From Brumimicrobium sp964585545 (GTDB taxonomy: Bacteria > Bacteroidota > Bacteroidia > Flavobacteriales_D > Crocinitomicaceae), in assembly GCA_964585545.1 (NCBI GenBank), contig CAZPDT010000003.1, positions 124,001 to 188,000 of the forward strand: 64,000 nt of DNA, in the 5' to 3' direction. The notes below the pieces were generated by a model, which did no database searches, was not told where the DNA came from, and worked only from the letters and a program-made list of their open reading frames with translations. Shown one piece after another: positions 45,294 to 54,346 of the stretch. A program made the position numbers and the translations under genes. Every line of letters begins with the position of its first letter. The first letter of the stretch is position 1.

Positions 45294-46805
45294 ATGATAG
45301 ATGAGGCTCTTTTTAAGGCAAAAAAACTATATCCATTCCAAAAGGACACGGTCCATCAAATTATTGAAGCGTTAGCAGAAAATGGAAGAGATTTTAATTT
45401 ACTTTATCAACTTCCAACAGGAGGAGGAAAGACTGTAATTTTTTCTGAGATAACAAAACAATATATTGAAGAATGGGAGAAAAAGGTGCTTATCTTAACC
45501 CATAGAATAGAGTTATCAATACAAACTTCCAAGCAACTATCAGCAATTAATGTGAGCAATAAAATCATTAATAGTGAGGTTAAAACATTAGATGACCAAA
45601 ATGAATACAACTGTTTTATTGCTATGGTTGAGACCCTTAATAATCGCCTACAGGATGATGAGAATTTTATCAAGCAAATTGGGTTGGTGATTGTCGATGA
45701 AGCTCACTACAATAGTTTTAGAAAAATTTTTAAATATTATAAGCAAGCCAATATCTTAGGGGTTACCGCAACTCCATTAAGTTCAAACAAAGCATTGCCA
45801 CTCAACGACCACTACGACAAATTGAAAGTGGGTGAAAGTATTTCTTCATTAATTGAGAAAGGTTATCTCGCCAATGCAGAAACATTTACTTACGATGTTA
45901 ATCTTCACGGTTTAAAAATCGGTTCAAATGGTGATTTTACCGTAAGTAGTTCAGAACAAGTTTATGGGAACTACTTTATGCAAGAGAAGTTGCTCTTCGC
46001 CTATGAAGAAGTTGCCCTAAACACCAAAACGTTAATCTTCAATTCGGGGATTGAGACAAGTATTCGAGTATACGAAACATTTCAAAAAAGAGGGTATGAG
46101 ATTCGTCATTTAGACAGTACCTTTTCAGATAAAGACCGAAAAGAAATTTTAAAATGGTTTAAAGAAACATCCAATGCTATTCTTACTTCTGTTGGAATTT
46201 TAACAACTGGATTTGACGAACCTACAGTGGAAACAATTATTCTTAATCGTGCAACGCGATCGCTTACATTGTACCATCAAATGATTGGTCGTGGCTCTAG
46301 GAAATTACCCAATAAAGATACCTTCCAACTCATTGATTTGGGCAACAACGTACGTCGTTTTGGATTGTGGCAAGACTATATCAACTGGAATGATGCCTTT
46401 GCTTTTCCCAATAGATTTCTAGAGTCTCGTTTATCAGAACAAGAAGATTTATTATTTGAAGCCCCTTACGTTCTTCCAAAACACATCAAAGAAAAGGTAG
46501 ATACAGAAACCTTGGATCAATTTAAGATGAAAGAAGTTTATGAAGAATATATTGACAAAGGCAAGAAAGGGAAGCTTGCTGTAGATGATTCATTAGAGAA
46601 TCATTTTCAAGCAATTATTAATAAAGCTGGAGATTTTTATGATGGCTTAGAACTTCAAAATGCACTTCAAGAACATATCGAGTATCGATTAAAGCAATAT
46701 ACAAAGTGCATTGCAAAAAATACGAGGAACTATTTTAAATATTTAATGGAAACCTACAATCGTCAATTGCGGCAAAAATTGCGTGCGAATTTAGATGATG
46801 AGTAG
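45294..46805 (+). CDS. DEAD/DEAH-box superfamily 2 helicase
   Basis: A 503-residue SF2 helicase. Motif I is PTGGGKT (41-47), motif II DEAH (135-138), motif III/TATP at 158-161, motif V around VGILTTGFDEP and motif VI QMIGRGSRKLP. The arrangement resembles RadD/SSL2-like DNA helicases involved in repair, but the substrate is not determined. The C-terminal ~130 residues are helical and charged, with no recognised domain. It precedes the ABC-F gene by 92 bp on the same strand. Confidence 0.85.
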   Translation: MIDEALFKAKKLYPFQKDTVHQIIEALAENGRDFNLLYQLPTGGGKTVIFSEITKQYIEEWEKKVLILTHRIELSIQTSKQLSAINVSNKIINSEVKTLDDQNEYNCFIAMVETLNNRLQDDENFIKQIGLVIVDEAHYNSFRKIFKYYKQANILGVTATPLSSNKALPLNDHYDKLKVGESISSLIEKGYLANAETFTYDVNLHGLKIGSNGDFTVSSSEQVYGNYFMQEKLLFAYEEVALNTKTLIFNSGIETSIRVYETFQKRGYEIRHLDSTFSDKDRKEILKWFKETSNAILTSVGILTTGFDEPTVETIILNRATRSLTLYHQMIGRGSRKLPNKDTFQLIDLGNNVRRFGLWQDYINWNDAFAFPNRFLESRLSEQEDLLFEAPYVLPKHIKEKVDTETLDQFKMKEVYEEYIDKGKKGKLAVDDSLENHFQAIINKAGDFYDGLELQNALQEHIEYRLKQYTKCIAKNTRNYFKYLMETYNRQLRQKLRANLDDE

Positions 46806-46897
46806 TCGTTAATTGGAAATTGGTCAATTAGGATTTGTGGATTGTCCAATAAAGGAAGTTAGAAAGATAATAATCAATTAATTATATATAATATATC

Positions 46898-48520
46898 ATG
46901 CTTACAGTCAGCGATTTATCACTCCAATTTGGAAAACGTGTTTTATTTGATGAGGTCAACCTCCAATTCTTACACGGCAATTGTTATGGCGTTATTGGTG
47001 CAAATGGAGCAGGGAAATCAACATTTTTGAAGATTTTATCTGACCAACAAGATCCAACAAAAGGTGGAGTTTCTTTAGAGCCTGAGAAACGTATGGCTGT
47101 TTTAAAGCAAGATCACTTTGAATTTGATGAATTTGAGGTCTTAAAAACAGTCCTAAAAGGCCATAAACGATTATACGAGATTATTGAAGAAAAAGATGCG
47201 CTTTATGCAAAGCCCGATTTCTCTGAAGAAGATGGAATGAAAGCTTCTGAGTTGGAAGCAGAATTTGCTGATATGGAAGGATGGAATGCCGAGGCTGATG
47301 CAGCTACAATGCTCTCTGATTTAGGCATCGATGAATCTAAACATTATTCATTAATGAAGGATTTACCCAACAACTTAAAAGTTCGGGTGCTCTTAGCTCA
47401 AGCTTTATTTGGCAATCCTGATTTATTGATTCTTGATGAGCCCACTAATGACCTAGATATTCAGACCATTAATTGGTTAGAGGATTTTTTACTCGACTTT
47501 AAAAACACCGTAATTGTAGTTTCGCACGACAGACATTTCTTGGATACTGTTTGTACACATATCTGTGATATTGATTTTGGAAAGATTAAATTGTACACAG
47601 GAAATTATTCCTTTTGGTATCAATCTTCTCAGCTTGCTGCAAGACAATTAGCTGACAAAAAGAAAAAAGCAGAAGACAAGAAAAAAGAATTACAAGAGTT
47701 TATTTCTCGATTCTCAGCCAATGCTGCAAAATCAAAACAAGCAACGAGTCGAAGAAAGTTGTTGGACAAATTGGATTTAGATGAAATTCAACCTTCAACA
47801 AGAAAATATCCAGGAATTGTTTTTGAACAAGAAAGAGAAGCTGGAGATCAAGTACTCCACATCAACAACCTTTCTTATGAATTAGATGGTAAAACGCTGT
47901 TTTCAAACATCAATATCAATGTAAGTAAAACAGACAAGATTGCTTTTATTTCCAAAAATTCTCAGGCATTAACCGCTTTTTTTGAAATTCTCAACGGAAA
48001 CAAAGAACCTAAGACTGGTGATTTTAACTTTGGGACAACCATAACAACAGCATATTTACCCAATGAGAATCATGAATTTTTTAAAAAAGATGAGAATTTA
48101 GTCGATTGGTTACGAACATACGCACAAACAGACGAAGAGAAAGAAGAAGTATATCTTCGTGGCTTTCTTGGCAGGATGCTATTCTCTGGTGAGGAGGCCT
48201 TAAAAAGCGCTACCGTACTTTCCGGAGGTGAAAAGGTAAGGTGTATGCTTTCAAAATTGATGATGAAGAAAGCCAATTTATTAATGATGGATGAGCCAAC
48301 AAATCACCTTGACCTGGAATCCATTACTGCATTAAATAATGGTATGCGTGATTTTCCTGGAATTCTTATGTTTACTTCCCATGACCATCAACTCATTCAA
48401 ACAGTAGCCAATCGTATTATTGAGATAACTCCTAATGGCATGGTTGATAAACTTATGCCTTATGATGAATATCTAAAAGACAAAAAGGTAGAAGAACAAG
48501 TTGCAGAATTGTATGCTTAA
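46898..48520 (+). CDS. ABC-F family ATPase, YbiT-like
   Basis: A 540-residue protein with two ATP-binding cassettes and no membrane segment; ABC-F proteins act on ribosomes. Cassette 1 has Walker A GANGAGKST (34-42) and the LILDEPTNDLD Walker B. Cassette 2 has LSGGEKVRC and LMMDEPTNHLD, but its Walker A region reads FISKNSQALTAFF, without the usual lysine. The degenerate second P-loop recurs in YbiT-like members as far as I recall. The linker between the cassettes is Lys-rich. The start ATG is just after a TATATATAATATAT tract. Confidence 0.85.
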   Translation: MLTVSDLSLQFGKRVLFDEVNLQFLHGNCYGVIGANGAGKSTFLKILSDQQDPTKGGVSLEPEKRMAVLKQDHFEFDEFEVLKTVLKGHKRLYEIIEEKDALYAKPDFSEEDGMKASELEAEFADMEGWNAEADAATMLSDLGIDESKHYSLMKDLPNNLKVRVLLAQALFGNPDLLILDEPTNDLDIQTINWLEDFLLDFKNTVIVVSHDRHFLDTVCTHICDIDFGKIKLYTGNYSFWYQSSQLAARQLADKKKKAEDKKKELQEFISRFSANAAKSKQATSRRKLLDKLDLDEIQPSTRKYPGIVFEQEREAGDQVLHINNLSYELDGKTLFSNININVSKTDKIAFISKNSQALTAFFEILNGNKEPKTGDFNFGTTITTAYLPNENHEFFKKDENLVDWLRTYAQTDEEKEEVYLRGFLGRMLFSGEEALKSATVLSGGEKVRCMLSKLMMKKANLLMMDEPTNHLDLESITALNNGMRDFPGILMFTSHDHQLIQTVANRIIEITPNGMVDKLMPYDEYLKDKKVEEQVAELYA

Positions 48521-48597
48521 ATAGCGGCTAGCTTTGCAATGAAAATATATGAATACTAACGAGCTCAACGCGATACAGTGAACCTGCTGTACCGAAG

Positions 48598-48885
48598 TTA
48601 ACCCGCATTATTCATGCATTTAATTTTCAATCTATTTTAGGCACAAGACTTAAAGTAATATATGCATATTTCGCGAGGCTTGTAACGACGAATAGATCAA
48701 AATTAAATCAAAATCTTGCCAAATTATCAATACCCAAATTTGGGATTCTTAAAAAATGCTTGAAATACATTTAAACATATAACTATCAATCGTTGGTGGT
48801 TTTATATTTTAAGATTGGTGAACCGAGCTTGTGAGCTCATGAATACCTAGTACTATTTTAAAAAATGAATAATATTTCGGGTTAA
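48598..48885. repeat. 288-bp element with terminal inverted repeats
   Basis: TTAACCCGCATTATTCAT (48598-48615) is inverted, with a small indel, as ATGAATAATATTTCGGGTTAA at 48865-48885. The interior has no open frame. Its segment 48651-48714 is 60/64 identical to 53225-53288, and ACATATAACTATCAAT (48775-48790) resembles 33088-33101. The element fills most of the ~500-bp gap 48521-49017, where no gene or terminator is otherwise evident. The structure fits a non-autonomous MITE-like or REP-like repeat. Confidence 0.7.
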
Positions 48886-49017
48886 TACTCTAAGTTGAGA
48901 GCAGTTGCAGTTATTATAACCCCGTAGAATGTTCCTCAACACCCGTTACGGCTAATTACAACGCTATTTGAAGTCCCTCAACATCTAGATGGCTTCGGGA
49001 TGAGAGACCTAAAAGTG

Positions 49018-50391
49018 TTAACCCTCTCTCTTATACTCCCTTACAATCAAACGATTGCCTTTGTCATAAGAGAAATAACTCCACACCCAATTGATTCCAA
49101 CAATAAGTTTGTTTCGAAATCCACTAATCGACATCAGATGAACAATTGACCATATTAACCAAGCCAAGCGACCGCCAAAGTGAAACTTTTTAATGTCTGC
49201 AACCGCTTTTCGTTTCCCTATCGTTGCCAATGAACCTTTGTCTTTATAAACAAACCCTTTTTTGTTCTTTCCTTTAATTTGATTGATGATATTTTTTGAT
49301 AAAAGTAGTCCTTGCTGAATAGCAACTTGCGCTACCATGGGATGTGCTCGAGGATACTTTTCTGACACCATCGCTGCCACATCTCCAATTACATAAATAT
49401 CTTTATACCCTTTGAGCTCAAAATATTCATTAACCATCAATCGATTGCCAGGCGCAACACTCTCTTTTTCAATCCCTGAGGGTATGTTGCCACGAACTCC
49501 TGCTGTCCAAATAACACTCTTTGTTCGGAATTTCATTCCTGTATTGGTCGACACTGTTGTCCCATCATAAGATTGCACGGCGGTTTCAAGATGTACTTTT
49601 ACACCGAGTGATTCCAAATATCGCAGTGCCTTATCTGATGAGGCTTTCGACATTCCACCGAGCAGACCTCCACTAGCTTCAAGAATATGAATTGACATGA
49701 CTGAAGCATTTAAATCAGGATAATCTTTAGGCAGGATATAACGTCTAAATTCTGCGATTGCTCCGGCAGTCTCAACTCCTGCAGGTCCTCCGCCAACTAC
49801 TGCAAAGTTTGTCAATGCGTCTCTCAATTTATCGTCAGAAGTAGCAACTGCCTCTTCAAAACTCTGTAATATCATACTTCGAATATCCAAAGCTTCTTGA
49901 ATAGATTTCATTCCAAGACTATGGGTTTGCACATCTTTTAATCCAAAGAAATTGGTATCGCTTCCCGTTGCTATTACAAGAGCATCATACATTAATACGC
50001 CGATATTGGTTTGAATTTGTTTACTTTTATCATCAATCGACTGTACTTCTGCCATGCGAAAAAACACATTCTTATGTCTTGTAAATTGTTTTCTAAGTGG
50101 GAAAATAATGCTATCTGGAACTACCCCACTCGTCGCAACCTGATACAATAATGGTTGAAATTGATGAAAGTTATTTTTATCGATAACAACAACCTGAACT
50201 TTTTTGTTTTTCATCTTTTTCACAAATGAAAGTCCCGCAAAACCTCCTCCTATGACTACTATACGAGGCAAGTCGGTTTCTGGCAATTGAATAGGTTTTT
50301 GTGTTCTATTTACACACTTTACTTTCTCCGTTTCAGAAGACTTAGAAAGTGTATTTCTGTCTTTCTTTTCCATGTCTAGGGAATTTATCAT
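49018..50391 (-). CDS. ndh: Type II NADH dehydrogenase-like FAD oxidoreductase
   Basis: A 457-residue membrane-peripheral flavoprotein. FAD-binding GGGFAG is at 48-53 and the NADH-binding VVGGGPAGVETAG is in the middle. The quinone-site-type segments are FHQFQPLLYQVA and HPMVAQVAIQQG, with an amphipathic C-terminal end (WLIWSIVHLMSISGF...WVWSYFSYDKG). NDH-2 passes electrons from NADH to menaquinone without pumping protons. The first ~40 residues are charged and nonconserved, so the true start may be Met7. Confidence 0.88.
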   Translation of the reverse strand: MINSLDMEKKDRNTLSKSSETEKVKCVNRTQKPIQLPETDLPRIVVIGGGFAGLSFVKKMKNKKVQVVVIDKNNFHQFQPLLYQVATSGVVPDSIIFPLRKQFTRHKNVFFRMAEVQSIDDKSKQIQTNIGVLMYDALVIATGSDTNFFGLKDVQTHSLGMKSIQEALDIRSMILQSFEEAVATSDDKLRDALTNFAVVGGGPAGVETAGAIAEFRRYILPKDYPDLNASVMSIHILEASGGLLGGMSKASSDKALRYLESLGVKVHLETAVQSYDGTTVSTNTGMKFRTKSVIWTAGVRGNIPSGIEKESVAPGNRLMVNEYFELKGYKDIYVIGDVAAMVSEKYPRAHPMVAQVAIQQGLLLSKNIINQIKGKNKKGFVYKDKGSLATIGKRKAVADIKKFHFGGRLAWLIWSIVHLMSISGFRNKLIVGINWVWSYFSYDKGNRLIVREYKREG

Positions 50392-50517
50392 TAGTTTAAC
50401 CTATGGTGTCTAACGACACTCATAGAGAGAACAAACACTTCTCCCTATTTGTTGTCAAAAAGAAAAAGAAATAGAGAGAAACTGAAAAAAATCAGAAATT
50501 AGAAAGTTGGATTGACA

Positions 50518-52020
50518 TTAACCCGAAATGTTATCTTTAGAAACAGTTCTATCCTTTGATTTTGAAAGCAAATAAAGTCCCAAATAGCATAAAATCGCAT
50601 TGTATCCTAAAATCTCGAAACCCGATTGGTAACCATTGAACCATTCTTCCTCAAAACTTTTAAAAACATACATTAAAAAAGGAACGATAATGCACACAAT
50701 CAAGGTCAACTTATCTTCTACCTTCCTTTTTGAGAAAATACCAAAGAAGAATAAACCCAGTAATGGTCCGTAAGTATAACCTGCCAGAATAAATAATGTG
50801 TGAATAACATCCTTATCCTTAAATGCATTTGCTAGAAGAATAACAATAAATAAAATGAATGTCATACATATATGGATCCACTTTCGAGTCTTTTCCGACC
50901 TTCTTTTGTTTTTCCATTTGTCAACATTAAACAGATCAACACTCGTAGAGGTTGTTAATGCTGTTAATGCTGAATCTGCTGAAGAATAGGTTGCAGCAAC
51001 CAATCCCAAAAGAAAAGTAATGCCAACGAAAGATCCTAGATTGCCTTCCAAAGCAATCATTGGAAACAATCTATCGGTTTGTTTATCCAATGGCATTTCA
51101 TGAATCACTTCCAAAATATGAGGATTTTCCTTGGCGTAAAGAAAAAGCAAACCACCCAATATTAGAAAAATAAAATTGACCATAAAAAGGATTACAGAAA
51201 ACCAAATCATGTTTTTTTTGGCCTCTTTTTCGTTTCGGCAAGTAAGGTTTTTTTGCATCATATCTTGATCTACTCCTGTCATACCAATAGTTATAAATAA
51301 ACCTCCGAAAATCCCTTTCAAGAAGTAATGACTGTCTTTAAGATTATCTGTTAAAAACCAATCGGTCATACCCAAAGATTTGAGACCTGTTGTTGCTTCA
51401 TCAACACCTCCTATGGATTGTGTAATTAAGACAACACTCACTACAAGAGCAATAAGCATGAATGCCGTCTGAAGTGTATCTGTCCACACTATGGTTTTAA
51501 TTCCTCCTCTAAAAGTATAAACGTAAATAAGAATTAAAGTAATAAAAACGGAAACTTCAAAAGGTATTCCATAATGTCGTAAGACAAAAAAGTCGAGTAT
51601 ATCTGCAACTAAGAATAAACGTACAGCTGCACCCAATATACGAGATAGTAGAAAGAAAGAAGTGCCTACTTTATGTGTTATTGGACCAAACCTTTGTCCG
51701 AGATAAGAGTATATAGAAGTAAGGTTTAACCTGTAATAAAGTGGCAGTAAAACAAAGGCAATTATAGCATAGCCAAACATATAACCAATAACAACCTGCA
51801 TGTATGAAAATCCATTGGCGCCTACAAGGCCAGGAATAGAAATGAAAGTTACCCCAGAAAGGGAAGCTCCAATCATTCCAAAGCTCACCAAATACCATTT
51901 AGAGTTGCGATTTCCAGTAAAGAAAGCTTCATTCTTAGCGCCACGTGATGTAAAATATGATATTATCATCAAGACCACAAAGTAGCCCAGAACGATAGAC
52001 AAAATAAAAGTACCACTCAT
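50518..52020 (-). CDS. Sodium:solute symporter family transporter
   Basis: A 500-residue integral membrane protein with about 13 hydrophobic segments. SSS-family landmarks include the N-terminal FFTGNRNSKWYLVSFGMIGASLSGVTFIS and TFRGGIKTIVWTDTLQT, the latter typical of the Na+/solute family. No ligand can be assigned. The stop codon is embedded in TTTCGGGTTAA, resembling the tips of the intergenic repeats, perhaps by chance. The 309 bp before the gene (52021-52329) hold a repeat-like region but no promoter match that I trust. Confidence 0.87.
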   Translation of the reverse strand: MSGTFILSIVLGYFVVLMIISYFTSRGAKNEAFFTGNRNSKWYLVSFGMIGASLSGVTFISIPGLVGANGFSYMQVVIGYMFGYAIIAFVLLPLYYRLNLTSIYSYLGQRFGPITHKVGTSFFLLSRILGAAVRLFLVADILDFFVLRHYGIPFEVSVFITLILIYVYTFRGGIKTIVWTDTLQTAFMLIALVVSVVLITQSIGGVDEATTGLKSLGMTDWFLTDNLKDSHYFLKGIFGGLFITIGMTGVDQDMMQKNLTCRNEKEAKKNMIWFSVILFMVNFIFLILGGLLFLYAKENPHILEVIHEMPLDKQTDRLFPMIALEGNLGSFVGITFLLGLVAATYSSADSALTALTTSTSVDLFNVDKWKNKRRSEKTRKWIHICMTFILFIVILLANAFKDKDVIHTLFILAGYTYGPLLGLFFFGIFSKRKVEDKLTLIVCIIVPFLMYVFKSFEEEWFNGYQSGFEILGYNAILCYLGLYLLSKSKDRTVSKDNISG

Positions 52021-52177
52021 AAATAATTTTTAGGGAGTAAATGTATTTAAATAAAATTTAAATAAGTTCACTTATCCTTGATAAAATCTTTTATGGAATT
52101 TGAATTTAAAACTCAACAAATTAGCATACTAAAAATTAGTATACTAAAAAAATCGACTTGCTTATCTACGATAAAAG

Positions 52178-52332
52178 GCGGACCAAGCGCATAAAGGTCA
52201 ATCCGCTATGGTTTAAAATAACGCTTCGATTCCCAGAAAAGCAGGCCTTGCATCTTATTTTTTTATCTTTGCTTTTTGAAAGAAAGTAATTTTTAGAACA
52301 CCCCTTTAAAGAATGAATAATAATACGGGTTA
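52178..52332. repeat. Intergenic palindrome and repeat fragments
   Basis: GCGGACC (52178-52184) can pair with GGTCAATCCGC (52196-52206, two unpaired bases). It is followed by CTATGGTTTAAAATAA, an exact 16-bp match to 33105-33120. The region ends ATGAATAATAATACGGGTTA (to 52332), the same tip as other family members, directly abutting the stop codon of the START-like gene. It probably contains a fragment of the dispersed repeat. Confidence 0.55.
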
Positions 52333-52719
52333 GGCACCTAAGGTGCGGCGTAAATCTTCGATTGTATTTTCCCAATACAATTCATTTTCTTCAAGCTCGT
52401 CAGGTTCGGAAAAGGAGGTAAGGTTAAGTACAACAGCTTTTGTCATAGGATCCACGTGATAACGAATTTCTACATAAGTATCCAATTCATCTTCTTCATC
52501 CTCTAACCATCTAAATTTTATAAATTCATTGGTCTTTTTACCTAAAAGTCGGGCTTGTTCTTCACTTCCATTCCAATAGAAGGTATAAATATCTTCTTTA
52601 ATATCAACATCATCGGCAAACCATTCACTCAACCCACTTGGGGTCATCACCATTGAATTTAGGACTTTTAAGGAAGTTTTTAAAAGATATTCCTGTTCAA
52701 ACTTAATTTTTTCTGGCAT
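52330..52719 (-). CDS. START-like domain protein
   Basis: A 129-residue acidic protein of the SRPBCC/START-like superfamily. PEKIKFEQEYLLKTSLKVL, TPSGLSEWFADDV and FIKFRWLEDEEDELDTYVEIRY match the conserved Bacteroidota START-like family (AHSA1-related). The fold encloses a hydrophobic cavity; no ligand is known. Its TAA stop forms part of the TAACCCG repeat tip on the minus strand, so the repeat begins exactly at the gene end. Confidence 0.8.
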   Translation of the reverse strand: MPEKIKFEQEYLLKTSLKVLNSMVMTPSGLSEWFADDVDIKEDIYTFYWNGSEEQARLLGKKTNEFIKFRWLEDEEDELDTYVEIRYHVDPMTKAVVLNLTSFSEPDELEENELYWENTIEDLRRTLGA

Positions 52720-52939
52720 ATTGTTGTTTGTTTTAAGTCGTCGTCTTGTATTTTAGGTTTGCAAATATAGTAAATTCTTTTGACTCGACTTGCTTCAGTC
52801 TATTGAACATCTGATAATCTGTTAATTAATGGAAGATATCTCTCTAAATTTACTGTGCTTATTGTACAGTATGAGGTCCGCTATTTTTTTTCCTTAAAAA
52901 ATTCAGAATTAATATAATAATGAAATTAAAAAAAGCTGT

Positions 52940-52947
52940 TATATTTG
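52940..52947 (+). promoter_or_regulatory. Candidate -7 element of tRNA-Met
   Basis: TATATTTG, 78 bp before the tRNA, followed by GCACCCGCAAAG, the likely start region. No -33 box is visible. Confidence 0.4.
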
Positions 52948-53025
52948 CACCCGCAAAGAAAGTATGTATTCTTTCATTTTCTGATCGGAGTTTGGATGAA
53001 TAACTTAAAAAGAAAATTTAAAAAT

Positions 53026-53099
53026 GGCGAGGTAGCTCAGTTGGTTAGAGCGCAGGATTCATAACCCTGAGGTCAGGAGTTCAAATCTCCTTCTCGCTA
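53026..53099 (+). tRNA. tRNA-Met (CAT anticodon)
   Basis: A 74-nt tRNA: acceptor GGCGAGG with TCTCGCT (two G/T wobbles), D-arm GCTC/GAGC, anticodon loop TTCATAA (CAT) and T-arm AGGAG/CTCCT. It lacks the features of an initiator tRNA, so elongator Met is preferred; a CAT-bearing tRNA-Ile2 (lysidine-modified) is a less likely alternative. CCA is not encoded. Confidence 0.9.
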
Positions 53100-53108
53100 C
53101 TTATGTCT

Positions 53109-53147
53109 AAAAGCGTGGTTAAAAATAATCTAACCACGCTTTTTTTA
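53109..53147 (+). terminator. Terminator after tRNA-Met
   Basis: AAAAGCGTGGTTA and TAACCACGCTTTT form a 13-bp perfect stem with a 9-nt loop and further T residues, starting 10 nt after the tRNA. Confidence 0.9.
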
Positions 53148-53177
53148 TTGACTGCGTTTGAACTTAATTCACATTTA

Positions 53178-53288
53178 CTGTACCCCGCATTATTGCATTA
53201 TTTTCATTCTCTAATGGGAATTTCTAAAGTAATATATGCGTCTTTTGCGAGGCTTGTAACGACCAATAGATCAAAATTAAATCAAAAT
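53178..53288. repeat. Truncated copy of the TAACCCG intergenic repeat
   Basis: CCCCGCATTATTGCATT and the following bases align with 48600-48650, and 53225-53288 matches 48651-48714 at 60 of 64 positions. The similarity stops at 53288, exactly where coding similarity of the T9SS protein remnant begins. Confidence 0.7.
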
Positions 53289-53692
53289 ACAACCTATACC
53301 CTAACAGCAGATTATAATGGTTGTACGGCAAGTGATCAGGTTGTACTTCGACAGCAGATGGATTATGCCTTGATACGGCTTATCAGATTGTACAATTTAA
53401 AAATGAATTGTTGTTCTATGTCCCCAACACATTTACTCCAAATGGAGACGAACACAACAATACATTCTTGCCCGTATTTACTGCTGGTTACGATCCAAAT
53501 GATTATACGCTTATGATATATAATCGTTGGGGAGAAATGATTTTCGAATCCCACAATGCAAAAATTGGTTGGGATGGAACTTATCAAGGAAGAATCGTCC
53601 AAGATGGAACCTACGTGTGGAAAATTGTTGTGCAAAAAACACTCACCAATACAAGGGAAGAATTTGTAGGGAAAGTACATCTTTTAAGGTAA
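53289..53692 (+). pseudogene. Remnant of a T9SS type B (CHU_C) secreted protein
   Basis: A 3' fragment of a gliding-motility-type cargo protein. One frame gives TTYTLTADYNGCTASDQVVL, an Ig-like/PKD-type module end. After a frame change around 53340-53370 another frame gives ELLFYVPNTFTPNGDEHNN, IYNRWGEMIFES and DGTYVWKIVVQK, the type B sorting domain ending in LLR. No signal peptide or start belongs to it, and the 5' part is replaced by the repeat ending at 53288. It is therefore a disrupted gene; an 84-residue C-terminal piece could be translated but is unlikely to be functional. Confidence 0.75.
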
Positions 53693-53856
53693 ACAAAGAA
53701 TCGCTCAATATCTACATTGTCTCAAAAATAATGCAGGTATTGAACGATTTTACTAAGATTTATCATCAATGTGAATTAATATTGAAAATGAATCAGGTCG
53801 TTTTTGATCGTCCCACAAACTGGTTGATAAAAAAGACCTTTGTCTTGGAATTCTAG

Positions 53857-54255
53857 TTAATATCTGTTGGCGATTCCTGTGTCAATGGCTACAAATTTAA
53901 AAGGGACATTTACCACACAAGAAAAATCGATTCCTACTTCTTTCATCTCTTCATCATCCACAGCGTATTCCCATTGGACAACAGCATCGAATCCTTTTTC
54001 ATAAAGATCATTCATTTTATGGAGTAAAAATAAGATTTGTTTAGAAGAAGGGATATTAAAATAATCAATATTCAATTTTAAAACCGTTTTCAAAGAAGGC
54101 GCAAATGAATAGGCATAAAACCATTTAACAACGGGAGTCCAAAATTCTTCAGACGATTCTGGAATAATTCTCCCCTTAACAGACATATATCCTGTTTTGG
54201 GATTAAAATATATATGTGGCGTTTTTGCAGTCGCCGACCTTTCTAAAATTTCCAT
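53857..54255 (-). CDS. SiaC-family (DUF1987) regulatory phosphoprotein
   Basis: A 132-residue protein from MEILERSATAKTPHIYFNPKTGYMSVKGRIIPESSEEFW. The family fold resembles anti-sigma-factor antagonists; in Pseudomonas, SiaC binds a diguanylate cyclase when dephosphorylated by a PP2C phosphatase. No partner kinase, phosphatase or cyclase is next to it, so its circuit here is unknown. The open frame extends to 54312, but the preceding 19 residues are Cys/Phe-rich and not conserved. Confidence 0.8.
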   Translation of the reverse strand: MEILERSATAKTPHIYFNPKTGYMSVKGRIIPESSEEFWTPVVKWFYAYSFAPSLKTVLKLNIDYFNIPSSKQILFLLHKMNDLYEKGFDAVVQWEYAVDDEEMKEVGIDFSCVVNVPFKFVAIDTGIANRY

Positions 54256-54346
54256 TTTGAAAAAACAACAGCGACCAATATCACAATAATTTTTAAAAAT
54301 TTGAAAATACAAGTGTTAATATAGATGAACAGCCAAAAATTAGGGT

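Noticed and set aside
53103..53516. A 137-residue gene right after tRNA-Met
   Set aside because: It starts in the tRNA terminator, crosses the repeat and then matches only a frameshifted remnant of a T9SS protein.
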